A stretch of 64,000 nucleotides of DNA, taken from the NCBI GenBank assembly GCA_005765155.1, contig VCCP01000002.1, positions 4,526,001 to 4,590,000 on the forward strand, in the 5' to 3' direction. This document shows, in pieces, positions 47,717 to 59,273 of this stretch. Source of the stretch: Zelopaecilomyces penicillatus (lineage: Eukaryota > Ascomycota > Sordariomycetes > Hypocreales > Pseudodiploosporaceae). Position numbers and translations under genes: made by a program. The notes beneath the pieces are model-generated. The model made no database searches and was not told the DNA's origin. It saw only the letters and a program-made list of their open reading frames with translations. The first letter of the stretch is position 1; every line of letters begins with the position of its first letter.

Positions 47717-49236
47717 ATGGTCTTTGTCTACTTTGGTCCTACGGCCGACTCTTGGGCTATTGGGAATGACCACTTCTCTCTCTCGTGAGCTTCTTCTCCT
47801 CTTCACGCTCCACAAAGGAATGTCTGACAATGGGCAGAAATAATCTTCCCAAGGCGGTACAACAGATATGGGATCAATTAGGCAATGCTTGTGCGGATCG
47901 CATCATGGCGGGCACTTTGATATCATGGATTTCAACCTCGCCTGAGGGATCCTACGCCATTATGACCAAAGGCGGCGAACGTAGGAACCCCCTTCTCTAT
48001 TCCCATGTCAAATACACTCCCTTTTTCTATAAAAAAACAGTACGCTAACACGGTTCGTTATTCATAGTTCTATCAAACCGTCAAGACCTTCTCGCCGCAA
48101 CTTACGCTCAAGCCCCGTCCTCTATCGAACATGTCGCTCTCGCCCCCCAAGGAGGTTGGTTTATTAGGTTCACCGATGGAAGTATCCAGCTGTCCTCGCC
48201 CAGCAGCTTGCCCGCCGCTTTCCATGACATCGCGCGGAACTTCATCGACACGAGCATTACATCACGCCAGCACAACTCTCGTCTAGTCCGCGTTTTTTTC
48301 GGCCCCAGCGGTGCCGTCATGATAAGTACTGACCAGGGCGTGCTGTCTATGGGTCTGTCAGAGTCTGCTAGCGCAAGTATCCGGAGCTTCGCATATGGCG
48401 ACATGAGATCGACAGGTTTCTTCATGGGAAACGGAACTGCACTGTGCCCCTGGAGTTGTGATTATTACGTCCTTGAGGTACAGTCCATTTTTGGCGCACC
48501 AAGATATGAATATCGTCTTCCGCCATGTCAACTCTCCGATCGGCTAGTGAGCAGCATTCTCTCCAACACGAAGCCTGCTTCTGATACCATACCCATGCCA
48601 ACGCCCCGATACTTTCCTCCTCCGCCCTCCCAGACCTTGCCATCCCCATCTCCACAAACCATAGGCGAGTCTTCATATTCGTCACCTTCCCACCATCATG
48701 TGGAGCACCACTCAGATCTATCGCCCCCGGCATATCAAGCTGAGGTCCCTAATCACACATGGCAAGCTCCAGGTTCCTCTGCCGGGTTCAAGACCATGGA
48801 GCTCTCTGCAGCCATGATGTGCACTGGCTGCGGTACTGGCTTTGTTCCCGACGACATCATATATCACTGCAAATCGTGCCGAGAGGGAAAAGCAAGCTTT
48901 TGTGAGACATGCCACAGAAATGCCAGCATATGCCAGCATGGTGTAGAGAGGGTAAGACTTGAGCGCGCCAAAAAGCTCCCCATCAAAGACAAAAATGGGT
49001 CACTAGGGTTTGGCATCAAATGCGACAGATGCAAAAGCAAGATTCGGAAGGACTCGCTGCTTTGGTATTGCAGGAGATGCCTGGATCCGTATCATTGCCA
49101 GGACTGCTGGCGGAGAAGTGACAAACGCTGCAAGCATGCGGCTAAAGGAAAAATAACCTTGAAGCTGGTTGACACAGATCCGGAAGCGGACGAGGAGTGG
49201 GCAATTTTAGAGGAAGTGGTTGGCATATTCATCTAA
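47717..49236 (+). CDS. Protein with two ZZ-like zinc-binding regions, function unknown
   Basis: Three exons, 47717-47784, 47838-47980 and 48068-49236, give about 459 residues. The N-terminal 190 residues contain MVFVYFGPTADSWAIGNDH, then NNLPKAVQQIWDQLGNA, then SIEHVALAPQGGWFIRFTDG and VRVFFGPSGAVMISTDQG. These look like two repeated beta-rich units with an FGP motif. A Pro/Ser-rich linker (about 205-300) follows. Then come two Cys/His-rich regions: CTGCGTGFVPDD with YHCKSCREG and CETCHRNASICQH (about 320-361), and IKCDRCKSKIRKD with WYCRRCLDPYHCQDCW (about 386-430). The spacing resembles ZZ zinc fingers. I do not recognise an orthologue by name. It lies between two decayed stretches. Confidence 0.8.
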
Positions 49237-51328
49237 ACCGTAAATTATACGAGCATGTGTTTCTTTCGGATCTATTAGCAAGATCCTAATAGAGCAGTAT
49301 AAAATTATGCCATCCATACCCTGATGTCAACCCCTTGCTTTGTGTGATTGCATTTTCACCCGCTGCTATTGACGAACAAAGTTTCGTCCTTCATCCTCCA
49401 GGCACTCAACAAGTTCTTTGTGACTGGATATTGCAGACCTGCTTGTCCCCTGTCTTGGCCTGCCTTGGAAGATCTACACCAGTCTCGTGAAGTGTCTGCG
49501 TGCGGTGAGACGCTTCCTAGAAGCCTCATGATTTTACAGACATTATGTCTGGGTTGAGATGAAAACAACTCTATAGGAGTAGGCGGCCGACCAACAATAA
49601 CGGCCTCAACAGTGGTTGGCGGGACTGTAGTTTGCGTGATGTTCCGCAATGTTTGATCCAATTGGTGTGCCACTCTGTGATATTCGCCACACATGCGATC
49701 GATTGGTTGAATGCCCAAAGGCAAAGTAATTCGAATCAATAGGCGACAATCACTTGTTGGGTGGTTTGTTTGATATGTCAGTCGGCTTGCCACGGAGTTG
49801 GTTCTTTATCTCCCCAACGAAGTGCCTGACAAAACTATCTCTTTGGCCTGCTGCGTTTGGTTCAGCTAAAACATGGAATTAGCAGAAGTTCGTGGTCGAG
49901 CGACCGTGGATACACCACGGCGACAAAATCCCCGTTGTAAAAGCTTGTTTCATACCAGTAGCCTCGCCTGGTGCGAGTGGCTCGTGGGGATTGCGCCCAT
50001 GTTTGCGCTCGTGAATGGTGCGATGAATGCGTCCAACGGCGCGGTGAAAACCCGGCTGGCGGAGAATCTAGACCTGTGGTTAGCGACATTGATGAAGGAC
50101 TCGAGTATATGGTTGCTGCCACAATGAAAGGGTATTCGTACGAGGGCAATTATCTTATCCTAGAGGTTCAAGGGTTGGTCAGCGATCCATGGCACATTGG
50201 CGGGAGATGGTTGACAAATGGTCTCAGCAACATACTTCGAGGGCTTGAACTACCCTGAGGGCATACCAGTACGGAGACATGAATGGCGGCAAGATAACAA
50301 TAGCTGGTTATAGCAACAATAAACCTGGCGCGACTGGTTCCAGCGAAAAGGTAATGCAGTGTTGGTGCGATGCTAGAAGGAAGTTGTAGGATCCAAGTGA
50401 AAGTCATCTCTATAGTGGTAGCTGCCTGAGCTAATGGCAAAGTGGCAAGGGGGGCTTGGTGCACGAACAATTTTCACACCCGCCTGCAATCGAGGCATTG
50501 GCGGCACGGACAGTGGTGTGCGTCAAATGTCTCTGAGCTCATTACAGTGGTTGCTGCTGTAGAGTAATTAAGCCACTGCAGGTCACTGTGCTCTGCAACT
50601 GGGAAATATCCACCACTGTACCGCTGGCATATGAACCGACCCTTACGAGAACCTAGTCAACCCGGCCAAAACTTGAATAAATTACTATTATTTTTCAGAA
50701 AAAAAGATATGTCATGTCTAGACTGGCTACAATATTCTTGACTCATGTAATGTATATGGTTAAATTCTTTGAGCATTTTTCTATCAAAATGCTGTGATGA
50801 CATGAGCTGTTGTTTCCCCACTTTGCTTGTCAACTCCATCCCCGGACAGTTGAGTCACTACTAGGCTTGGATACACAAACACAATATACTGGAACTCTTA
50901 TAAAGACGACCGCAATCTTTAATAAAGGAAGCGCTTCTGTAGAGAAACAGATGCTGTGCAGATAGTGACTAGTTAGTTAGATACGCATTTCGCATTGAGT
51001 ACTTTTGGATACATATCAAACAGATATTGTAATTCACTTGACAAGATAGGAAGGAAAGCCTTGATCAGCACAAATTGGCTTATGGTATTGGTTGGTATCT
51101 CTTGTATTTCATTATCTCCTTTTGGTTGCAAGTCTTGCCGGATTTTCCTCCAAAGCAGCTACTAATAATCTATAGTGGTTTCCGCCTCCAAACTGAAAAC
51201 CGAAACAAAGAAGAGCTGCCGATGAATGGCAAAGATGCAACATCTTCATTCAGTTCCATGTCGTTGGGCGTGTTGGTATCATTGTCCGCTCCGGTTGTTC
51301 CCTTTGTCTTTTTTCTCCTTTCATCTCT
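49237..51328. other. Intergenic with doubtful gene remnant near 49.97-50.26 kb
   Basis: No gene I can support. A plus-strand frame ending at 50258 reads VVSDIDEGLEYMVAATMKGY and GNYLILEVQGLVSDPWHIGG. The last part loosely recalls YYVLEVQSIFGAPRYEY of the ZZ-like gene upstream, so a partial decayed copy is possible. The rest is unremarkable, becoming AT-rich after 50.6 kb. Confidence 0.35.
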
Positions 51329-51856
51329 CTACTGCAGCTCCTTAGGGACGTGCTCAACAATGAAGGGCGTGAGGTAGTGCATCTTGCCGACGGGGACGCC
51401 CTCCTTGCGGAGAATGTTGTAAGCAGTGGTGAGGTGGAAGTAGATGTTGGGCAGAGCGTAGCCGTTGAGGTAAGCGACACCAGGGAGGGTGATGTTGCGG
51501 CCAGGGCCGAGGCCAAGAGGCACAGACTCGGCGACACGGCTGTCGATGAGAGCCTTGTCAGCGTCTTTGAGAGCCTTCTGGGCCTGTTCAATGCGGGCGT
51601 GGACATCAGCAAAGGTCTTGAGGTCCTCGAGCTTGGTGGTAGGAGGCTCAAGGCCGCTGAGACGGGCGACGATCTTGAGAGCGATATCGGTAACCAGGTG
51701 CACCTGGAAGTTCAGGGGCAACATGTCGGCGTAGATGCGGGCCTCGAGCAGGCTGTCGCCGGCGGGGGAGGCCTCACCGGCCTTGATGATGTCTGTGAGA
51801 GAGGCGAGAGCCTTCTGGGTTTGGGGGACCGAGATTTCGTACAATGAGAAGCTCAT
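51329..51856 (-). CDS. DUF1993 family protein
   Basis: Single exon, 175 residues. It starts MSFSLYEISVPQTQKALASL and includes EARIYADMLPLNFQVHLVTD, then FADVHARIEQAQKAL, then TLPGVAYLNGYALPNIYFHL, then AYNILRKEGVPVGKMHYL. This is the pattern of the fungal and bacterial DUF1993 family, helical-bundle proteins related in fold to DinB-like proteins. No biochemical role is established and none can be read from the context. Codon use is strongly biased to C/G third positions, which suggests high expression. The start is fixed by the family N-terminus. Confidence 0.87.
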   Translation of the reverse strand: MSFSLYEISVPQTQKALASLTDIIKAGEASPAGDSLLEARIYADMLPLNFQVHLVTDIALKIVARLSGLEPPTTKLEDLKTFADVHARIEQAQKALKDADKALIDSRVAESVPLGLGPGRNITLPGVAYLNGYALPNIYFHLTTAYNILRKEGVPVGKMHYLTPFIVEHVPKELQ

Positions 51857-51980
51857 GTTGGGCAGATGTGGGGTGGAGAAGTTGGGAGAAGTTGTCTTGA
51901 ATCTTGTGGTGTGGAGATGAGGTGATGATGAAGAAGTATATGGAAGAGTTCTGGTTGAAGAGGAGGCGAACTTGCAGACA

Positions 51981-51989
51981 TTATATATA
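51981..51989 (-). promoter_or_regulatory. Putative TATA box of the DUF1993 gene
   Basis: TATATATAA on the minus strand, about 125-133 bp upstream of the ATG at 51856. Support is by sequence and spacing only. Confidence 0.45.
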
Positions 51990-54786
51990 CTTCGATCTAA
52001 GCTCCCCCGTTACCCCATCCCACCTGCTCGGTTGTGCATATCTGTCTCCTCTGCCTTGTCGCGACTCAGACTTGCAAAAAGCGGAACCGCCTTCTCCACA
52101 ATTCACCCTCCTGGCCTCCATTCTCCCATTTTCCGCTCTGCTGTGATGTGCGGAAAACCCACAGTTCCCGCATCCAGCAACAAAGCTAGGGTGGCAGTCC
52201 GATGCAAGAAGTTGCCTAGTTGCTCGAAGCCGGCAAGGCTTTTGCCAGGCCGGCTCGCTTGGCTAATCGGCTCAGCGCTCCATTGCCAACAGACCCCGTT
52301 TAGGACAGGGCTAATTGGCTAGCCGATGCTGGGGGCTGACTAATTGGAATCCGATCGAATTGACAGAAACTCCGCACCGCAATGACGGGGCTGTTTCATT
52401 TTGTCGCCCGGGCTGGGCAACCAACTCCTCTCTTTGTTTGTTGTCCCCTGGTGTTTGTGAGAGGAGGAAGAGACAGAGACAATCTCCGCGCTAGTGGGAG
52501 TAAGCGGGGGGCGGCTCCTTTGGTCGGGCACGGGAGAATAAGCGATGCCGGATTGTCGCCAACTGCGGCTACTCACATCGCAACCTGAGGCTAAGTAAGT
52601 TTACCCTCAGTGCAAAACTCGTGAGCATCATGGGTATTATCTATGGATACATGCACTGCACATGCATGACTGAGTGATTATGAACATCGGAGACGCAATA
52701 CATAGTTGAATCCAGCCCCAAAGCTGTGCAGAAACTCCAGCGACTTGAAAGTTATGCCCTTACGAAAAACCGAATAAGCAGCAGCGATGGCCCGAATCCA
52801 GACTTATGTAAACCACCAACTTCTCCGCAGACTAACAAAGATACCAAAACGGCCTTAGCTGGGACGCCATCTCCACTACTATCGATGTCTGGTGGGTGTG
52901 AACTGCCGCCGCGTTTGGATCGGCTTCTGAGTTTTGTTACTAGAATGGGCGATTTATTACCTACCGACCCGATCGAGTTAGGCATGGCAAGATCAAGGAC
53001 GGACGGGCTTGAAAGTAACCTTTGCAGTGGTTTGTGCAGCAATCTCCCAAGTCTACAGACGTCATGCATTCAGCAGAATAATCACATAGGACTTTACACA
53101 TAGTGGAATACAGAGATAGTAAAATGACTGTGCTTTGTCAGATGCAACAAGCCCACCGGTCACAGCCTCACAGTATTTCTGCGTTATACAGGGATTGCAT
53201 TGTCTTACAGAGAAGCAATACAGACATGAGGTACGCACGTGTCAGGCTCTTGGTTGGATGATGGCCCTATCAAATTCATAAACATAACCCGCAGCGTTCA
53301 ATGCCTGTCCATGCTGACAAACGCTCAACCCTCGCCAACTCCACCTCAGCGTTTCAGACAAACACCAACGGTTGGCTGTGTTGATTATCATCCCCCTCTC
53401 TGTATGACTAGGTAGGTAGTAATTATGGAAGGACAATTTCTCGCATTGCAAGATTCACACTACTAATGCAATGCAATCCACCAAGGGCGCACGCCTTCTG
53501 CTGATATGCCAGCCACCTTGCAACCGACATCCGATAACCGAAGGTACTCAGCATAACGCTTACAAATCCGAAAACGACAAGTGATTGTATCCTAGTAGAT
53601 TTTAAGTATCATCTCCGCGGATATCCATGTTGCATACCTATCTAGGAGGCAATTGTGATGCAGCAGGAGAAACCCAGGATTGCAAACTCGTATTAACAGG
53701 CACGTGGATGGATACGTTGAACACGCAAAGTAGAATAAATGAGAAAAAACTTGGCGTTATGATTCATGCATGTACTACAAAAGACTGTTGTAAACTTGTG
53801 ATCCTTGCTTAGGTAGGTAGGTGACTACAAGACCTGCAGTAAACTACTCATGAGCTTATAGGATTTCGAGAATACCGCGTAACTTGATCTTACTCAGACT
53901 TCCACAACCCCAATTCATCTAATCTACCTAGCCTAATATGTGCCGTGAGGATGAGGATAACAGTGGACAATACCGGCGACAATCGGGCCTACCCCAGAGT
54001 TGACAAACTTGACAATGGCGTCAATAATGGCAAGCCCAGTCGCAGTGTCTGCAATTATTTAGATCGCTGTGCACATTGATAATCATTCTGGATTGCCATC
54101 TTCGTGGTTTTTTTTTTTTGTACAGCATTATTCTGCGACAATACTCAATTGACGGCTATGACCCAAGAGTGAAGCTTAATCGTACCTCGATAAAAATAAT
54201 ATTGCGTCATGTTCCCATATGCCCCTTTCAATCTTGTGAATCTTGTAGTATATTCAACTCTATAATCTGACATTGCAGATATCCATAGTTGACGAGCGCG
54301 TTGGGTTTTGACATGCTCATCTTACAACGGTTGCGTCAGTCATCGTTGTCAGGGAGTTTGCAATAATTGTTAGCAAGGAGACCAACAAGTGTACGAAAAA
54401 CACTATTTAAAACTAGCAACTAACTTTAGACCAAGTAAGCTGGCTGCTCATTCTTCAATAATACCCACACTAATATCGGGAACATATGCTTTTTTTACAA
54501 CACCAAGTCTTTGGTAATCTGTCTCATAGAGATTATTCAATATTTCGCATTTAATCCATTTGTAGACTAAACAAACAAGGAAGGTAGTCTTGCAATCTGT
54601 TATTAAAACCGAACCAAATCGACAGTAGGAGCTGGAGCATGAAGGGTCTAGTGGCTTATAAAAATAACTATTATTATCAATTCATAGATATCGGGAAAAT
54701 TGCAATACGCCTTGCTTGAACGCCGTTCCCCTTTCCAAAGGGCAAAATTTAAATAAAATGCCTCAAAAATGGCCGCACTCGCTGAA
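51990..54786. other. 2.8 kb intergenic stretch, AT-rich in its second half
   Basis: The first 600 bp are G/C-balanced with CT- and GGCTAATTGGCT-like patches (52255-52345). A plus-strand open frame at 52726-53103 reads as protein without any family signature and has no conserved motif. From 53.4 to 54.7 kb the sequence is AT-rich, with a 12-base T run near 54108 and no coding frame. Confidence 0.45.
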
Positions 54787-56499
54787 TTATAAACCGAGAA
54801 TGGAATTGGCCTTCTCGACCACGCTCCTCTGACCAGCTGAAGCTGACTCCGCAGCAATCAGCCTCTCCAAGCCCATGGCACGCCTTCCTTCATCGCCAAT
54901 CCACCCGTCCAATGAAGCTTCCGTGGGTCGGTCAATATGCTTAGACTCACCCTCGCCTCCAGGGAAGTCTGGTCCTGGAACACCCTGTCGGAAAGCTTGA
55001 AGCTGGCGGGCTAGATATTCGGCGTTGATCTCTGTCACGGGACAGACGGGGATATAGAGCACACTTGAGTCGGAGGGGCCGCTGTGGACCTTGTCGACGG
55101 CGTGGATGGCTGAGTGAGAAATAAATGTCAGCAAGCTATTCTTCTAGATGGGGTGTGACCAGGGGGGAGACGGGTGAAGAAAAGAAGTAAGAGTAAAGGA
55201 GACTCACTGTCACAGTGCCAGGCGACAAAGTCACCAGGCTTGATCGGGGGCATGTGGACCATCGTCTTGCCGAGCTCCAAGTGAGGATGGAGTTCATCAG
55301 TGAGCTCCTGGCCATGACCAGGCGTAGCGCCTTGCAGTTCGCTGGTCATCTCAGAGGGGTCGATGAAAGCCCAGTTCTTTTCATCAAGAAATCCGGGGAC
55401 TCTTGATTCACTCAGGGGCTTGAAGAAGGGTCGGAGGAGGGTATAAATGGTTGCCAGGCGCATCAGCGGGTTGACGAGCAGCGTGCCCTCATTCGGGCCG
55501 GTATGGCTCATGCTCAACCAACCCTGCCACATCCTAAACATGGAGCAAGCACCTAGTCCATCGTACAAATTGTTCACGGCAACAACACGACCAGCAGCAT
55601 CCCAGGGGTCGTAGCTCTCCCAGTCTCCGTTGAAGACGCTGTCGTATACGCCTCCGCGGCCATATCCGTTTGGTTCCCAGCGCTCAACGCTGCCGCCGTC
55701 AATGTGAGGCCCGAGGGCAAAGCTGGCGTCGCCGGGCTGGCGGATTCGTACTCTGTCGGCGTAGGAAAGCGGAATGTCTAGGGAGATGGGGGCGGATGAG
55801 GATGGCGAGTGCCAGAAGGAGGACATGAGATGGCGTTGGACTTTGAGAAGGTCGGGATGTGTGCGGGCTTCGAGCTGTGGCCGGGACCAGTACAGCTCGA
55901 ATACCTGAGGATCATGAGCTGGGAATGCTGGACCAGAGTTAGAATCTGTGATACCAAGAACAGACCAAGCTGTTGAGAAAATCGGCAATGAAACGGAATG
56001 GAATGGGGTGCTGGTTACCTTTTGTTGACGGATTCTTCTTGACATATTCTTCCACCTGGGACTTATACGCCCTGGCCTCCGGCTCTGGGATAACTCCCTT
56101 GACCACAACAGCACCTCGTTTCTGAATCTCGGCTTTCAAACTATGACTGCCATTCTCGAGCTCAGAAAACTCAATCTGGGGAATAATCTGGCACCCCTTC
56201 TTGGCAATAATTTCATTCTCCTTCTTCAGCTCTCGCAGCAGTCGAGTCCAGCTAGCCGAGATCTGTTTCTCACGGCCCTTGACCAGGTCACATTTGAGCT
56301 GTCGAAACCTGTCAGGCAGAGGCTGGCGCTGAGACCCCGACAGCGAAACAAAGGCGTCTGCTATACTTCCCTCACGTTTAGCAGACTGGTGTGCTTGCTG
56401 GACTTGCTGTGCAGTAGCTTCTGTGGCCAACATGCGATGGTGGTGGTGGCGTTGGAAGCCTCGAGCCACCCTGCCAGGGAGTAGTGTTGAACGCAACAT
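54787..56499 (-). CDS. DUF1479 protein, 2-oxoglutarate/Fe(II) oxygenase-like
   Basis: Member of the DUF1479/YbiU family, which has the double-stranded beta-helix of non-haem iron oxygenases. Substrate unknown. Three exons, 56499-56019, 55945-55208 and 55109-54787, give 513 residues. The N-terminus (MLRSTLLPGRVARGFQRHHH) is Arg-rich and could be a mitochondrial signal. Blocks seen are IQKRGAVVVKGVIPEPEARA, then DSNSGPAFPAHDPQVFELYW, then the probable iron-binding HxD in ALGPHIDGGSVERWEPNGYG (about residue 240). A second His comes late in FVAWHCDTIHAVDKVHSG. Both introns are GT-AG and in phase; the second lies within the latter motif. Confidence 0.87.
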
Positions 56500-57478
56500 T
56501 GCTCTTTGGGGGGGTTCGGTGGTGGTAATGATGGTGGGGGAGTATTCGTATAAACAAGGTTTCAGTGCTTATAAGCAACGCTATGCAGATTAATTTGATA
56601 AGATTGATTACAATATAAGAAATATAAGGGAGATATGGTGGTGTAAGCGGGTCTCTTCGATAAAAAAATGTGGTATGGAGAGGGGACTCTGTCCTTTTTA
56701 AAGGGGTCAATGGGATTTTGACGATGCCGAGATTTGTTGAATTACCAACATCAACATGGACACAGAAAGTATAAATAAATACTAATAGACATCCGGTGTC
56801 TTGCAAGTGTGGAGGATGAAGGCGAAGAGGATGACGGCTCGGTCGTCGTGCGGTACTTCTACTTTGGGAAAGTCCGCACCATATCGAACCACCGCCAAGC
56901 TCAATAACTCAATAACCCGTAGGTTTTAGCTCGCTCCTGATCCTTTTTTTCCAAATGCGGAGCCCCGATTCCCCGAAACAGGAACTCGACACGAGGGTTG
57001 TAATTGGGTTGGTGGCTGGGGTCGTCGTTTCTTCTTTTTTGGTCGTTGACGCTTTGGGTTATTGCAAAAAAAACATCGTGTAAGTCTTATTGGATACACC
57101 GAGATCGGGACCATGGCCGATGGGTTGCATGAGTCCCCCCCCCCCCGCCTGCGGCGCCGAGATGATGATACATACTGCTGAGAATCTGAGATAGTGTGGA
57201 ACTGAGTGGGCTTGATTCTCGTGTAAATGGTCAGTGCATGATTTGCATCGCCCACCAGTTGACTCTAGAACGTAGAATGTATGGAGTAGAACATGGCTCG
57301 CTAAACCATCTCTGCAGGGACTCCGTATAATTGGACATGATGGGTTGTGAAGGGGGTTGATATTGTTGTTCGTTGCCCCGGGGCTTTGAAGGGCCGGTCG
57401 GCAACACGGGTTCGTGGGCCTATCTGTACAGCCTCAGTTAATGAATGAAATGAGATTGAGGACAGGTGTTTGACTGGC

Positions 57479-57514
57479 GTGACTGACGTGGCTATTGTGA
57501 CTGACGTGACTATC
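57479..57514 (+). repeat. Tandem 18-bp repeat containing TGACGTG
   Basis: Two adjacent copies, GTGACTGACGTGGCTATT and GTGACTGACGTGACTATC, match at 16 of 18 positions. A partial copy (TTGACTGGC) lies before and GTGACTG follows. Each has TGACGTG, a CRE/bZIP-type core. It ends about 30 bp before the TATA box of the aldolase gene. Confidence 0.75.
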
Positions 57515-57545
57515 GTGACTGTATTGTTGAGTGTGTTTATTTTCT

Positions 57546-57553
57546 GTATAAAT
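57546..57553 (+). promoter_or_regulatory. Putative TATA box of the aldolase gene
   Basis: Canonical TATAAATA about 190 bp upstream of the aldolase ATG at 57735 and just downstream of the TGACGTG repeats. Confidence 0.55.
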
Positions 57554-57734
57554 AGGTGGTATGATCTGTGCATTTACGAACAAAACAGACACAAGTCAGT
57601 TATAATACGACGACTTACAGCACATCTTCTAAACCATCAAGTTCAGCTCATCATTTCCTCCTAACAAACTACATCACAGCTAACCCACATACACACACGT
57701 ACATACCTGCTGCAACATCACCATCATCATCATC

Positions 57735-58545
57735 ATGGCGCACCACACCACCACCTCTGTCAGGACCTCCCTCCCCGGGCTTGCCAAGCTCATTGACCAT
57801 TCTCTGCTGCACCCCACCATGACCGATGCCGAGATTCGATCAGGCCTGGAGCTTTCGCGGGAATACAACGTCGCCGCCGCCTGCATCAAGCCCTATTCCA
57901 TTCCATTGGCCAAGGAGGTGCTCGCCGGAACCGACGTGCTGGTGTGTGCAGTCATCGGCTTCCCCCACGGCAACTCGACCATATCCACCAAGACGGCCGA
58001 GGCGGCCGAGGCCGTCGCCGCGGGGGCCAACGAGATTGACATGGTTGTCAACATCGGCAAGGTCCTAGGCGGCGACTGGGACTATGTCGAGCGCGAGATC
58101 CAATCCATCAACCGTGCCGTCGTCAGTGGTGGTGCTGCTACTGCTGCGCTCAAGGTCATCTTCGAAAACGACTTCCTCCAGGACGAGCACATTGCGCGCC
58201 TCCGACATCTGCACCCGCATCGGCGTCGCCTTTGTCAAGACCAGCACAGGCTACGGCTTCGTTAAACAGACCAACGGCATGTACAGCTATCAGGGCGCCA
58301 CGCCCGCCCACCTCAAGCTGATGAGACAACACGCCGGCCCTGCGGTCGAAATCAAAGCCGCAGGCGGCGTCAGAACCCTCGACGAGTTGCTATACGTCAT
58401 GACTTTGGGTGTGACGAGGGTGGGAGCCAGCGCCACCAAGCAGATTCTGGACGAGGCGCGCGCGAGGGGCATTGGCGAGACGGAGGTTGAGCTTGAGCTC
58501 AAGCAGCCTTCATCTACTGCCTCAGCTGCTGGTGGCGCGTACTAA
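57735..58545 (+). pseudogene. deoC: Deoxyribose-phosphate aldolase, interrupted by a frameshift
   Basis: Class I aldolase that splits 2-deoxyribose-5-phosphate into glyceraldehyde-3-phosphate and acetaldehyde in deoxynucleoside breakdown. The first frame, from ATG 57735, reads LAKLIDHSLLHPTMTDAEI, then NVAAACIKPYSIPLAKEV, then CAVIGFPHGNS, then ANEIDMVVNIGK (catalytic Asp). At about 58200 the coding sense moves by one base to the frame ending at 58545, which reads DICTRIGVAFVKTSTGYGFV (Schiff-base Lys), then VEIKAAGGVRTLDELLYVM (second Lys). The full length of about 270 residues is normal. No splice signals fit the switch; loss of two bases from a CTCTCC run would explain it. As written, the first frame ends 18 codons after the switch at 58263-58265 and lacks the active-site Lys. 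It is either a recent pseudogene or a sequence error. Confidence 0.88.
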
Positions 58546-59273
58546 ATTCCTCCAATTGGGGGCAGTAAATGCAACATGTAAAAGGGTAGGGTGGGCTTCT
58601 TTTGGGAATATATTGGGAGGGATCGGGTATAAAACCGGACTTAGAGGCCAACCAATATTTATAGCGTCAGGCAATAACAGCTTGACATACAATAAAAAGA
58701 CAAGATATTCTCACAATCCTCATATACCGCCCAATAACAGTCCTGGCCCGTTCCATGAACATGCATGAATCAAAACTACTACCCAGAAAAAGATATAGAA
58801 CAACATATAATCAAAGACAATAAGCCATCAGACGCAGAAACCAGTGTAAACATCATTCTCAATCCATTCATTCCTTATATTTCTGTTCGCTTCATCTTGC
58901 ATTTGCCTCTTTTTCGTGTTTTTACCGTTCCCCCCCTTTTCGCCAACAAACACCCAAACTGCCGAAAAAAATGTGTCAAAAAAAAAAAACGTCTTTCTCA
59001 AGCATCCACCCCCTTCTCCTTCACTCCCCAGCTTTAACAATACCAGTAGTATACATATGTTGAGACAGCCATGCTGATGGAAGAAACGAAACGAAAAAGC
59101 AAATATAAAAAACACCCGTCGGGCCCCCAAACCAAAAAGGTTACTCCACATCGCACCACACAATTGTGTTATGATATTGGAAGAGAACGTGCATACCCGC
59201 CGCCATAAGTGTTCCCCCCCTCATTCAATCATCATCACTCGTCATGCGGGTATGTAGGCAGCAAACCCTCACT
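58546..59273. other. Convergent 3' intergenic region, deoC/apsB
   Basis: Two 3' ends face each other. A-rich in the middle, with a 10-base A run at 58979-58988. No coding frame supported. Confidence 0.5.

Larger units (their letters stand above)
56500..57734. other. Intergenic between DUF1479 gene and deoC
   Basis: Divergent promoters for the DUF1479 gene (minus) and the aldolase gene (plus). Contains a C run at 57137-57146, the TGACGTG direct repeat at 57479-57514 and a TATA box at 57546. No gene supported. Confidence 0.5.

Noticed and set aside
51350..51847. 165-codon plus-strand frame opposite the DUF1993 gene
   Set aside because: Mirror of a strongly biased coding sequence; the minus strand carries the family signature.
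52726..53103. 125-codon plus-strand frame
   Set aside because: No conserved motif, no splice partners, overlapped by a similar minus-strand frame.
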